From Branchiostoma floridae (Eukaryota > Chordata > Leptocardii > Amphioxiformes > Branchiostomatidae): a DNA stretch of 64,000 nt. Shown piece by piece: positions 36,891-48,860 of the stretch. The first letter of the stretch is position 1; each line of letters begins with the position of its first letter. The notes under the pieces are model-generated. The model was not told the DNA's origin. It did no database searches and saw only the letters and a program-made list of their open reading frames with translations. Position numbers and translations under genes: made by a program. The stretch lies in the NCBI RefSeq assembly GCF_000003815.2, contig NC_049980.1:11685631-11749630 (forward strand), read 5' to 3'.

Positions 36891-37973
36891 CGGGTGCGCA
36901 AATTCTTATTAGTTTGTTCCGAAGAATGTTTAGAATTGCTATGTTTAATTCGAGAGAAGTTACAGTGGTCAGAGATTGCAGGGTGAATCTGAAATCTGTA
37001 CCCAAACTCTTGTAAGTCCCGCATGGAAGTTTTCTTCCAGGTCATTTGCTGCCCTCCTCTCTTTCGTATTTCTTAAATTACCACTACCAGATTTACCTGG
37101 TACATGTGGTGGTACATATATCATCATTGGTAAGTCCTAATTTTCGCATACTGCAATGCTCATAAGAAGAAGAATAAACCACGCTGGACGTCACACTTTT
37201 ATCTGATTTATATTGAGAAGTTTGTAGCTTACTATTCCACACAATAATTTTTAAATATTCAGTATCTTTTACATAACTTAGGTAACTTGGTCTATGTGAA
37301 ATAGATAAATTCAATACAGCCATTGGCTGCCAGGAGGCAAGTATTGTGCAATGATTAGGAATTTGACATAAACCATTTATAGATATCAAGTCATCAGGAA
37401 GTAGTGTTGGAAACTTAACATTGTGTGATATGGATACAGTCCTTGAGAAAATACCTACTAGTATGTCCATAATGTAAAATCAAAAAGTATTTGTACTAAG
37501 GACTTTTTATCCAATGTTAGTTCTGAAGGAATGATTTAAAGTAACATGTTATGTGAAAATCATATGCAAAAGTACAAGCATGCCATACACTGCCATCATC
37601 CAAACCTAAAATCTACCATTATTTTCATCATTCACAAAAACCATTACCAGTAGAATCGTTGACTCTACCGGTAGAGATCCTGAAGGAAGTTTCTGTCAAC
37701 ATTAAACGATATTTGTTTAACAAATAACCAATTTAACATTACCATTTTGACTTATTAGTAATGTCACCCATGAAACTACATGTAGATAAATAGTTTTCTG
37801 CCCTAGTAAAAAAGAAATAACTGCATGTACTGACTATGATGCTTATCGTACACACGGATTTTCATTCAGTTTTGGCACAAAATAACATGACATGTACATT
37901 GTATACTACACTGACATTCACTGTACAATGTGAATATTGTGCATGTTATTCAAGACCTCTATATGTCTTGCTT

Positions 37974-37979
37974 TTTATT
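37974..37979 (-). promoter_or_regulatory. Candidate polyadenylation signal of GULO
   Basis: AATAAA on the minus strand about 260 bases after the GULO stop codon at 38239. Confidence 0.4.
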
Positions 37980-38238
37980 AGTTAATTCAAACATCCTCTT
38001 TGTAAAAGAGTGTTTGGTAAAACCAAGGAGGAAAACTTACCAACAGCCAAGAATGTTATAACGTCCTTGCTACAGCCTAGCATAAGTAAAAGCAAACATG
38101 TTGTACATGTAGGTGTGCACTACTACAACCAAGACATTTAGTGCCACACACTCTAATCATAAAACGGAAAGCATTTTGGCAGCCTAATATAATAGTATTA
38201 CTCCATGCAAAAGACAGTCCATGTCCTATGGTGTTTTG

Positions 38239-41200
38239 CTATAGATGACTTTTCATATCAAACTTCATTTGCGGGGTCATGCCAAGGATGTGGCGCTCAA
38301 GGTAGGGGTTCAGGAACATGCCTTGTGGGTCTAGCTGCTTTCGAACTGTACAGAACTTGGAAAACATTGGGTACAGCTTCTGGAACTGATCGGGGGTCAC
38401 CTTGTGAGCCTGGAAGTAAAGAATTGAATATCAAATTTGAAACAGTTACATCATACTTAGATCTAAACGAAAAGTTCCATATAAACCTTCACTTTGAGGA
38501 CTGATATCTACTAGTACAAATATCACAGAAATGTTACAAGTTTTAGCCTTAGAACACTTGAACACTGCTTGACATGTAACGCTAGTTCACCTTTATCCGT
38601 GGGGTAACCTATATCCGTTATTTTCAAAAGCAGGGTATTTAGGGCTATCATGCTAACAAAATGTCAGTTCAAACTGCTATATTTTGAAAATATTACAGTA
38701 TGAAACAACCGTTCGTCGACTTGATATGCCTGAATACCCTGTTATTAAACGGATAAAGGTCACCCCGCGGATAAAAGTAAACTAGCGTTAACGTCACATG
38801 AACACAAAAACAACCAACCTTTGCCCAATGAGGTTTCCCTCCAACCTTATGCATGACACTCTCATACATGTCCCACCAAGCATCCTTTGGTGCATCCTTT
38901 CCATAAGGTCTGCAACATCATACAATGTACATGTACATTGGACGTCAGTCATTTCAGTGAGCTTACAAAGTCTAACCTACAGAAAATTACAATACAAGAC
39001 ACCCTATAGTGTGTGCAGCTTGCTCAATCTATACTACATTATGACAACTGGCAAAACTATAACTCTTCATATCTGTCAATCTATTCTGACAAAGAATCTA
39101 TTTAAGGCAGTCTTTGTATTGTAATATCAATCTTTGCTGTAGTGAAGTAATCATACCTGTAAGAAATGATGTTGATGTAACAGTTGTCCTGTTGGTAGCA
39201 GGGGCTAAGGTAGATGTCATCTGATTGGACAAACCGAACCTCCACTGGGAAGTGAACCTTGTGTTCTGGGTGTGACTTGACCCACTCTTGTAAAGTTAGC
39301 AGCACGTTTGCAGTTTCACTCCTACACAGACATAACAACATTTGGTACATAAGCCATGAAGATTGGAAAAACATACAATATGTGCCTACCATATTATAAA
39401 TACTCTAACTTGCAATGGAATCTTACATCATTTTCCATTACAAACGTCATGCAAAAAAAACATACATGTATCTATCGAGGTCTGCAAGGCTGAGTTCTCA
39501 TACACATGTATGGAAACCACAACACAAGCTGATAAAGGGGGGTGGGGGGCAAAACCTACACCATTTTGTCCTGACATCGAAAGCTATCTGCCACCAAAAA
39601 TAGGACCATAGTGTAAACAAAAATAGGAGCTGCTGCTACATGTCCAAGAAAAGACACTATAATCAACCTGCACCTATCCACTGACCAAGTATCCTAACAA
39701 TCTATCCATAGATTCTAGAGTTATGGTTGCCGAATGTATGCAAAAACCCACAAATATGCAGGGACAAAAAAAATGCCCCAAAACAATACCTCCATTCACT
39801 GAGTATAAATACCGAGGACTGTAAAGGTAAACAACAGTTACAGACTCACTTATCACAGTTACAGACTCACTTATCCGTGCAACCAGCACACCCGGATGAT
39901 GATGACATATCACAAGCATCAGAACCATACCTGGGAAAAGACCATTCTGTCACATACTGCTTGAAGAGACACTCAAAGTTGAACACTTTGTCACTGCGGT
40001 CCACCTGTTCTGAGGGTACAGCATAGTAAAGCTTGTAGTAAAACTTGTTGATACAGGGCAGAAGGGCTGGACAAAATGTACTGGAGAAAACAGTAAACAA
40101 GGTAAGTCATGTGCATCAAAGTGGGTACTACATGACACAATAAGGTATCCAGCATACAAGAAATCATTCCATAACTATGCTTGGTGGACCAAGTACAGGC
40201 CTCCGTTGCTATCAGCTAATTGTGAGACATAAAGTCATAGTTAAGATGAAGAAAAAAAGCCAATAACACACGCTTGATATAATTTTTAGATGGTGTCTGC
40301 TTGAGTTGGCCAAATAATAATCATGCTTATGACACATTTTTCTCTCTACGTTATAGCGAAGTATCAATGGCAAGGTGTTAATGGCATTGCTAAGGTGTTA
40401 ATGGTGTTAGATCACTGTTAACACCACAGGACAGGTCATTAAGCCTTGATTAAAAGACTTGAAGATGAAATTACACTGTTTTGAAAGCATAAAATAGATG
40501 AATATTTTGTGAAATATTGTTGGGAGAGAAAGCATACTAGTATATACATGTATATCTAAAAGTGTACAAAATTCAGTTTCTTACCTCATCCAGAGAAGAA
40601 ACTCCAGAACATAGTAGCCTACAAAGTAATCCCAAAACCAGCTGGGATTGGTCTGCACTGGCTGCAATGTGCATAGAAAAATGTCAATGTAACATACTTC
40701 AACAAATAAACAAATTGCTATAATTATAACAGACAACCATGTGTATAAAGGTCTTCAATGATATTAACCAGCAATACAATTACTTTCAGTTCAGCAATGG
40801 TATTTCATTTTTTATCACTCCTACCCATATAAAGTCTTTACCTTTTCTTTTCACAATAATCATATACATCCAAAGAGACCACTCAGGGACATTTAGAATG
40901 CTCAATGTCAATGGGGAGAACTGTTTAAGGGACTGCTATGAAGGGGTCACGTTGACCAGGTGGTCCTTAGGTACAGATTTGACTGTAGAATTTCTAGAAC
41001 TAATCTCAGGATTATGTACTGACCAGTGGTACATACATGTATGCATGTCAAACTTAACATAGATATGATGCAAAAAAAGATTGTACCTTTTTTGTCCTGT
41101 TGGAAAGAAATGCCACCACTCCATCTGTGTAAGGATACCACATGAACTTAAAATGTTCATTCTCATCCAGGTGCTTGTCTAAATTACTCAGAATCTGCAA

Positions 41201-44200
41201 AAAAAATTACAAAACAATTAGAACATTATGTAGCAAATGAAAAATGATAAACTCTTGACCACTACGCATTCTCGCATCACAGTTTAACAGCACATTAACG
41301 CTAGTTCACCTTTATCTGAAGGTAACCTATATCTCTTGTTTTCACAAAACAGTATATTTAGGGATGTCAAGTAAATGGATGGTGTTTTCAAACTGCAAAA
41401 TATTGACAACATCCACTATCCATTGACTTGATATCCTTGAATACCCTGTTTCCTAAACAATGGATACAGGTTACCCTGCGGGTAAAGGTGGAATAGCGTT
41501 ATATGCAAGCACAGACAGACTATCTTCACCTCTGTGTGCAGACTTTTTGTCAACAGCTGACAAGCTTGTCTGATGGTGACATGCCATTGATCGGACTGAT
41601 CAGACCTGATTACATGGGGTTCAAATGCAACCCATGGAACATAAGGAAGATCATTGTGTTAGAGAAATTACAACACTATTGTGGGAGGTGGCTTGGCATG
41701 CACTATAATCGCTGCCTTTATGCAAGGAGGTTTTGTCTGATAAACCTTACCTTACACAAGGACTGGCCCTTTGTGTAATCACGGTCACACCTAAGTAAGC
41801 AGGACATTGACTCTTAACCAAGTCTCTACTTAGGACAATTATGCTTTTTACCCGGTATGTATTATACCTGCATGAAATACTTAGAGCTTTTGAAGATTAT
41901 TTGTTAGATCCATGAAGGAGGTCATTGACCTTAAACAGGAATGTTCTGTCTGTGCTTGTGTGTCAGCATCGTTAACTAAAATATCCTTTTGATGGATTTG
42001 TTTCAAATTCGGCACGTTGGTAGTTATTGAGGTCCCAATAATACATGGAGTTTTGGGGTAATGTAGTGCTTAGTATTTTCAGGTTATGCAAAACTATACA
42101 ACTATCTTGAAAGTACATGTAGTGAGCCAATTGGCTACTATCCAAGCAGATTTTAGGCCACTGTATTGGTTTTTGCCTGGTATTATAATAAATAACTACC
42201 TGGACAAAAATGGAAACAGCTTTTAAGGAAATCGTTTTGCACAACATAGTTGAACAGCACATCATCTGCGATCATTATAGAAAGACTATCTTTACCTCTG
42301 TGTACAGAGGTTTTGTTTTCGGAGTGTCGGTAGTTGTTAGAGTGGATGGTGTCTTCATCAGACATAACAGGCACGCTGGGGTCCTTAGACACTGTCAGGA
42401 AGTTCAAAGGTCCCAAAAAAGTCCAAGAATACATAATCCCCTTTTCTGACTTCAATATTGTGTTATATGTAAGTCTGTTGCCTTATGAATATGAAAGCAA
42501 GTGGGTAAAATGGATTAGACAGAATTAGGGAGAAATTCAACATATTGGATACAACGACAAAAAGACAATACATGTAACTGAAAATACACATGTATTTCAT
42601 GGAGGTACGAGATGTTTGATGTCTTGTTACCTTGTCAAGTGAGCAGCTGAACTGGACCTGATGTAGATTGAAGGCAGGCTCACACTGGATCTTGACTGTG
42701 AGAATGATCCCCAGGGAGCCCAGGCCCACCAGCGCTGTGAGGAACACCTCTTTGTTCTCCTCACGAGACAACCTCAGCACTTCACCTGACGCTGTCATCA
42801 TTGTCATCTCTAAAACCTACATACAATATGGGACAGTTGTCATCTAACTTAAGACATATCCTACAGAAGTATCAGCACAAAAATCATTACAACATCTGAA
42901 CAATCAACCAACTACCTTTAAGTAACGTTCAGCCATTGCTCAAAGATTACACTCACAAATTTCAGAGGTCATATGTGATCATGAAACAAAGAGGTTGGTT
43001 CAACCTAAGGAGAGATGCAAATTTCAATCCAACAATTGGCAGAATATTGTCCAACACAAAAAGCTAAGAGAGCATAAAATAAAGAGCACCAATTGTTTAT
43101 GAGTACAAATGAGCATAGTTCCTTTCCCACTACACATTACAAAATGTATTTTACATTATATATCTAGAATTTTTTTAAAGCAATGACTTACCTTTGTGGC
43201 AAAGATGCCAAATGTCTTGCCTGTACCGTGGGTTCCAGTGGAGATAACCCCTGCAGCAGAGATCTCCGACACTGCCCCCTGACTACAGGATGGAAGAGTA
43301 CATTTTTATATTACGTTTCAGTCCTGTGACAAAACTCAAATAGTAGTTAATAAAATTGAAAATAAAACAAAAAAAGAAGACAACAAAATATATGGTCATG
43401 TCAGAGCGGGCAACATCACCACTATAGATATACTACAAGGGTCCATCAACGGTAGGAGGAGGTGGGGCGATGACATTCGAGAATGGATGGGCAAGCCACT
43501 GGCTGAGCCAGAGACAGGAAGGAGTGGAGGAGGCTGATACAGGATGCTACCATAGTCCCTGACCCTCAGGCATGAATATGGAAGTAAGTAAAGGTAGCAT
43601 TCATTAAACTATCGCTTTCACTAAACAGAACGTGTTACATGGCTTTTGTGAGTCCTTACTTGGAGAGGGCCATGTTGTATTTTGGCAACACTTCCTCATT
43701 CAACTCCTTGAGCAGGATTCCGGACTGGACTGTCACTACACAGTTCTCCTTATCAACCTACAGGTTATATGGGACAGACATGGAAACTGGTTAGCAGGAG
43801 GACATAGGTGAAACAATGGTTTGTGTTGATGAACAGAACTCTTCCAAGGCTGTTACATAGAAGTACTGGCAACCATTCCAACCTTACTCTAGGTATGTTA
43901 ATTATGCTGCAACTACCTCAAGCACACAAAACATCCTTCACAGGTGGTGCTTCAACACACCTTAACAGAACAAATTCTTTATAGTGATCTTATCATGTAT
44001 AAGTATTGTCATGTTGATTAGAATGTTAGGGCACACTGTCTGGCATAGCACAAAATACATTCACAAAATCATTTCACAGCATTTGCCACTTTCAATATGG
44101 AGCATGAAGGGCAGTATAAACGCATTCCTCATCCAAGTATGTTCTTTAGATGGCTGTTAAAAATTCATTCATAAAAGCCCGACCACTCTATGGTAACTAG

Positions 44201-46854
44201 CAATAGAGTGCCTAGACTTCGGATGCTTGTTATCTTAAAGCAAATCAAGCGTTTTCAGCTTAAAATCCCTTTAAATCAGTTTAAAATTCAGGCAGGTATT
44301 TTCTGACTCAGCAAAAAGGTGTAGGAAAAATGGACCAACAATGTCAAGGACTCACAGGGACTGACTAAAGGTCAAAATGAATGTCAAGCGTTGTAAACGT
44401 GTGTACACACTTCATGTCCAACTTACCTGTAGCATCAATACTAATGTTACACATGGGTACCACGTTAGCTACTGCATGATAATTGCAGTGCTGCTTGGCA
44501 ACGGGATACTTCTGTGTTTTTTATTAGTTTAACTCACAAAACCTCACATGTGTAGTTGGTTTAATTCTATAAATTAAAAAGTCTGCTGAAATACAGAGGA
44601 CTAAATGTGGACTTGACACTTACCTCCAACACCTGTTTGAACTTGGCCAGACTGATCATGTAGTCTGTGGTACAGGCTATGTCTGAGGGGGAGTGTCCAA
44701 ACCCACACACCTTCACATGCTTGCTGTCACGTTTGGCTTTGTCCAGGATCTTGGATTACAAAGAAAGTATTGAAAGAAAATCATTATTGATCTAGGATAT
44801 CAGTCAAGCTAGACTAATTTCTAGGGGAGCCAAAATTTAGGCTCTAATATACTACTATATACGAGCCTGACTTTTCAGAGGCTTAAATGTGATGTGTCTT
44901 TATACCAGTTCTAATCGCAGTCTGTTTCTTGTAAGACTGATATGCTATCAGGATAAAGAACAGTACAACATTATCGTCTAACGTTGTGGGCGACGATTCC
45001 TTTAGACATGCAAAGAATAGTCACAGACCGCCTGCTGAAAGGCCACACGACCAGGTCCAAGGTGGCCGCGCGATGATTCAAAGAAAACCACTGTATGACT
45101 ATTTTGATCCTCTTTAGACAGCCTGAACATACCGACACCAGAGACGACTCTTGGGCAACATTTACACAGCAACTGTTGGCTGTCTAAAGTGGGTATTAGG
45201 CAGGGCTTTATTTCTTGAATTAAGAAACAAAGGCATGATGAAAAATGATATGGAAGTTGAAGGCAGGCACAAATGATGTACAGTGTAACTATCTCTAACT
45301 ACAACAATGCTCAGACCATGGATAGTTGCTTATTCTTCACACGTCCTGACCTGTCTTATTTCCTCTGTTGTAGTGGGCTCGAAGAACAGCTCTGGCTCGC
45401 AGGAGAATGTCTTGGCCCAGTTGGTAAATGTTCTTCCTGTCTGCCCTGTCATCTAGAAATGACAAGAAAGACTTGTGTTATCATCAACATTTTTTTTACT
45501 AATTCCTGTTACTGATACTGGTAAAATTGTACTTCGGATTGTACTTCACCGGTGTAACGGGATACACTATGATGATGATGATGTTAATGACTTAATGAGT
45601 GGGGGATCTTAGTGACAACCAGCAGTAAATTTACGAGGACTGGCAAAACTTCACACAATAAATTCAGGTGGGCAAGCAATCATCTGACGTATATACACTA
45701 TGCTAGATAGATTTGGGTATTTCAAATTAGCAAAAAACATGAGTAATGACAAAGTATTAAAAAAAGTATCATTTAGCAGTTTGCTAATTTTGTGTTGAAT
45801 AAATCATGCAAATTAATTCAAAGTCAAAATCTATATGCCACTCAAATGTCAAGACCATATCATGTCTGGAACAAAGAAATACAAATGTACATTTGAAAAA
45901 ATGCTATGGTATTAATTTTCTCATTATCATGCAAATGTATTTTTAAATTTTAAATCTTATTTTGTGTAACATACCTACATACCAAAATTCATGAAAATTC
46001 ATTATTCCTTTCTTTAGTGACAGAGGTAACTCTTGTTTGGAAATGTTAAACAAAAAAAACCTGCAATTCCAAAACTAGCCGCTAGGGTGCCCAAACTTAT
46101 GTCACTCCTTCCAAAACAAAAGAGCTATCTTAGCCTATCTAGTATTACCACCCAGAAGTTGTGATCATAACGTTAGCTTGATAGGCACCGCTAGTGAACA
46201 TTTAATCAAATTATGTACCCTCATGCACCTTACCTGGTATTACCTTGGTATTACTAACTACTATTAAAGGACGAAACAAGCAATTGTATCAAATTACGCT
46301 TGTACAAAAAATACTTGATAGTTAGGCCTTTTTAAGATATCTATTTTTATTCGGTTTTAGTTCTGCTGTGTCATGCACACACACAAGCTTTACATAATCA
46401 CGCTCCATGGCAAACAATGGCAAACGCCGTGTGCATGCTTGTGCTTGTATAATGAGTTGACCATTTTATATAATACAAGACAATTGGCCACGTGACACCA
46501 ATAAGATTTTGGTGGCTTCTATCTTTACATATAACATCATCAGCAAAACTAGAAATCATCATGATGTCGTATAAGTAACTAGCCTTTCAAAACACAAAGT
46601 ATTTCCAAAAATCCCCGTAAAATATTCTTATGTCACGGTTTGCCGTCGACCTCGGCCTCGCCGGGACACACAACGTCTGCGATCGGTTCAAACATGCGGA
46701 AGAGACGATCCTATCCCTAATAGAGTTATGCTGGCAGAGACATGGAAGTTAGAAGACTCTATCAGCCTTGTTTAGAAGAGGCTACCTGTTCTTACACGTG
46801 TGTAACGCGGTCAAATCTAACGCTACTCACCACAACCGGCGCATCTCCCGCCAT
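38239..46854 (-). CDS. GULO: L-gulonolactone oxidase (12 exons, 462 aa), intact
   Basis: Flavoenzyme that oxidises L-gulono-1,4-lactone, the last step of ascorbate synthesis; ER membrane in vertebrates. Exons: 46831-46854, 45351-45452, 44624-44749, 43660-43757, 43192-43282, 42631-42816, 41087-41194, 40585-40661, 39931-40080, 39157-39321, 38819-38909, 38239-38409. All phases agree. Key blocks: [36 protein letters not shown] with His61, the position of the covalent-FAD histidine; [76 protein letters not shown]; and the ALO-family HWAK motif at residues 403-406. It ends [19 protein letters not shown] plus a short tail. Exon 1 gives only MAGDAPVV; exon 2 begins with its own ATG, so the start is uncertain by 8 residues. 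No stop, frameshift or missing exon is seen. Confidence 0.95.
38577..38790. mobile_element. Palindromic MITE copy 1, TAACGCTAG ends
   Basis: Begins TAACGCTAGTTCACCTTTAT and ends with the matching inverted arm CTAGCGTTA. Inside, GGGTATTTAGGG and ACCCTGTTATT-type stretches pair as a fold. It lies in the GULO intron between exons 11 and 12. Confidence 0.88.
41296..41501. mobile_element. Palindromic MITE copy 2, same family
   Basis: Begins TAACGCTAGTTCACCTTTAT, ends AATAGCGTTA, and shares GGTAACCTATATC, TATATTTAGGG, GACTTGATAT and GAATACCCTGTT with the copy at 38577-38790. It lies in the GULO intron between exons 6 and 7. Confidence 0.88.
41570..41665. repeat. Dispersed repeat, copy 1
   Basis: Shares GACCTGATTACATGGG, TTCAAATG and CCATGGAACATAAG-type blocks, in order, with 46905-47010. 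It lies in a GULO intron; its partner lies just upstream of GULO. Confidence 0.7.
43385..43590 (+). mobile_element. RTE/CR1-type LINE tail, frameshifted remnant
   Basis: The plus strand reads [20 protein letters not shown] in one frame and, after an indel, [20 protein letters not shown] and a stop. This is the typical C-terminal end of a non-LTR retrotransposon ORF2 (GRR..W..DI..W ... DR..W..L). The 3' end is the A/T-rich GAATATGGAAGTAAGTAAAG. Only the last ~60 codons remain. It is inserted in the GULO intron between exons 4 and 5, antisense to GULO. Confidence 0.8.
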
Positions 46855-46904
46855 GATGGCACTTGAATCAGCGTGTATGGAAGGGGGCGTGGCAACATCA
46901 CAGC

Positions 46905-47010
46905 TGACCCGGTTACCTGATACGCCATTGGTCGAACTGGTCTGACCTGATTACATGGGTTCAAATGTAACCAATGGAATATAAGCATGAATGAAAGATT
47001 GATGATCATT
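46905..47010. repeat. Dispersed repeat, copy 2
   Basis: Same block order as 41570-41665 (ACGCCATTGGTCGAACTGGT, GACCTGATTACATGGGTTCA, CCAATGGAATATAAG). It directly abuts the GULO first exon, so it may contribute promoter or 5' UTR sequence. Confidence 0.7.
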
Positions 47011-47194
47011 GTATAAGAATTGTTTTAGGCCATGTTGATTTAATTACTGGGATAACATCCCATTGGAACCCAAAACAGACGCGAGCGTGCAAAATCTAAG
47101 TGGTCGGGAACAAATGAATAAACACACAGAGTGAAAGTACCTATAGGAAAGGGGCACACACACGTGACATGTACAGCAGAACGTGAGTTTTACT

Positions 47195-47560
47195 AATGAG
47201 TACCTCATTTAGGCACAATAAATGCAGAAACTTCATTCTTCTTTTGTGGTCAATGTTAGAGATTCCCATTGGAGATATAGGTGACCCATATGTTGCTTTA
47301 GAAAAGGTGAAGGCAATGAAGTAGGTCTTTTGTCTAATGAGGATCTCATTCGTATAATCAATACTTGTTTCAATCTCCTTGTGCTATTTCTCTTACAGAA
47401 AGGTGCATATACAAACAGTGTTACACTAAAAGGGTACCTCATTTGCATTGTCAATGCAGGAACTTCGAATTCATATTTCGTTTGGTTTGTGGTCAACGGT
47501 AATTATTTCCTATTGGAGATGTAGCTAGCTTTGAAACATGCGAAAATGATGGAATGTGCG
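47195..47560. repeat. Diverged direct repeat pair
   Basis: Segments at about 47200-47330 and 47425-47560 share, in order, TACCTCATTT, CAATGCAGAAACTTC-like, GTGGTCAA, CCTATTGGAGAT-like and GAAAAGGTG-like blocks. They are decayed duplicates of unknown origin. Confidence 0.55.
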
Positions 47561-47674
47561 TGGTTATGATGACATAGGTAATGCACGAGCTAATAATATT
47601 TTTTCTGGTAAATGGTGGGGACTTCATATTGGAGGGGAATGAATGTTACATCTCCTCTAAAACGTTGCCTTTCT

Positions 47675-47775
47675 AGTTTGTTCAATCTTCCTGACCACTT
47701 AGATTTCATGGCGAACACAACTTTTTCGGGGGATAAACTCTTTTTATTTGCACGCTCTGTCAAACGCTCTCACCA
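47675..47775. repeat. Dispersed repeat, also at 50030-50125
   Basis: TTGTTCAATCTTCCTGACCA, GATTTCAT, TTTTTATTTGCACGCTC recur at 50030-50125 (TTGTTCAGCCTTCCTGACCA and so on) in the same orientation, with part of it inverted near 47075-47120. Confidence 0.75.
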
Positions 47776-47789
47776 GTATGGGGCTCCCG

Positions 47790-48416
47790 TGATCTCCAAG
47801 CAGATCCTACGGTAGTATATTAAAGATAGAACTACCATTGCTAAACTAAGAATCAGTTGCCACCGACTGCGAATTCATCAGGAAGGCACAACCGCACTCC
47901 TCTAGAACAAAGAGTCTGCCAATTTTGTACCTCAAACATGGTAGAAGATGAAATGCACTTCACTGTTGATTGCGATATGTATGCGAATGATAGAAATGCT
48001 CTATTTAGTTATATAGAAAGTAGATTCCCTCATTTTAGACACATGAGTAGCACTGACAAGTTTATATTTCTCATGCGTTTTGACAAACCGACAATAGCGA
48101 AACCCATACAGTCCTACATTTTCACTATTACCAAGAAGCAAGAAGAAGCCGAACTTTTGTGTTAGACTAGATTTGTGACACTTTTATATGTATATATCCT
48201 GACTTGTTGTATGTATATATCCTGACTTGTTGTGACCTGTACTTAGCTCGGTTGGGCAAAATTGTACAATAAAGGTCTTCATTCATTCATTAAAAGCTGG
48301 CAGTGGAGTAAAGCCGGCTTAGGATTGTGTTTGGCTACCGGGGCCCTCTTGGCTGTTTACACTCCTTGGTCAGTTTAGTACTATCTTATACCATCGTAGG
48401 ATCTGCTTGGAGATTA
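47790..48416. mobile_element. MITE with TAATCTCCAAGC ends, carrying a nested LINE
   Basis: The 20-mer ATCTCCAAGCAGATCCTACG (47792-47811) is exactly inverted at 48395-48414. The direct repeat GGGCTCCCG flanks the element at 47781-47789 and 48417-48425. Without the internal LINE tail (about 47823-48295) the element would be about 155 bp. A second copy is at 48745-48860. Confidence 0.85.
47823..48295 (+). mobile_element. LINE C-terminal remnant with zinc-knuckle-like motif
   Basis: Reads RTTIAKLRISCHRLRIHQEG and, after a one-base shift, HNRTPLEQRVCQFC, then VEDEMHFTVDC and a stop at 48165. This is the CxxC...H....C C-terminal signature of many non-LTR reverse transcriptase proteins. The 3' end is a 23-bp tandem duplication (ATGTATATATCCTGACTTGT, twice), AATAAA and a short CATTCATT repeat. 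Lacks the polymerase core, so dead. Confidence 0.8.
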
Positions 48417-48744
48417 GGGCTCCCGTAGCATTTCATCCACATCAACATGGGCCTTATGCATACCTCTACCGAAGTGGCACTGGGGACCCCTAGCGGTTAA
48501 ATGAATAATTGCAAATCGACAGTCGCGTGAACTTGACAATACGTAGTGTCGTAGTCATTATCATAGCCTGGGATTCTAGCAGAATGTGAGACAGCTGTCC
48601 CTGGCTGAAGCCCTCGCAATGAAAGTTTAATACGTGGTTTGGGCTTTTTTTGTAGTATTTATTATACAAAGATAATAGAGGTCACTTTTGAGCCATACAA
48701 CAGAAGCTATAAGCTAAGGTCTCGTTCATGTATTGTAAAGAGTG

Positions 48745-48860
48745 TAATCTCCAAGCTTAGGATAGTATCAAAAGCTGCCCATTTGACTCCCTTTGGCCGG
48801 CTATACTCCTTGGCAAGCTTTGATACTATCTTATGGCACCGTAGGATCTGCTTGGAGACT
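48745..48860. mobile_element. Second copy of the TAATCTCCAAGC MITE, 116 bp
   Basis: Starts TAATCTCCAAGC, ends GCTTGGAGACT, with internal inverted TAGTATCAAA/TTTGATACTA. AAAGAGTG flanks it at 48737-48744 and 48861-48868. Its right half matches 48360-48414 closely (CGTAGGATCTGCTTGGAGA). Confidence 0.88.

Larger units (their letters stand above)
33882..38238. other. Intergenic between the NWD1-like 5' end and GULO 3' end
   Basis: Contains the candidate untranslated exon (35452-35590), an N run (35096-35195), a poly-C run near 35350, the 157-bp satellite (35700-36890) and otherwise AT-rich DNA. No further gene was recognised; open frames such as 37470-37093 minus have no family resemblance I can name. 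Confidence 0.55.

Noticed and set aside
37093-37470. 125-codon minus frame between the satellite and GULO
   Set aside because: Moderate length in AT-rich DNA, no recognisable motif, splice context or homologue; treated as chance or an old repeat.
42183-42455. 90-codon minus frame in a GULO intron
   Set aside because: No family resemblance, and it does not fit the GULO phase between exons at 42631 and 41194, which already join in frame.
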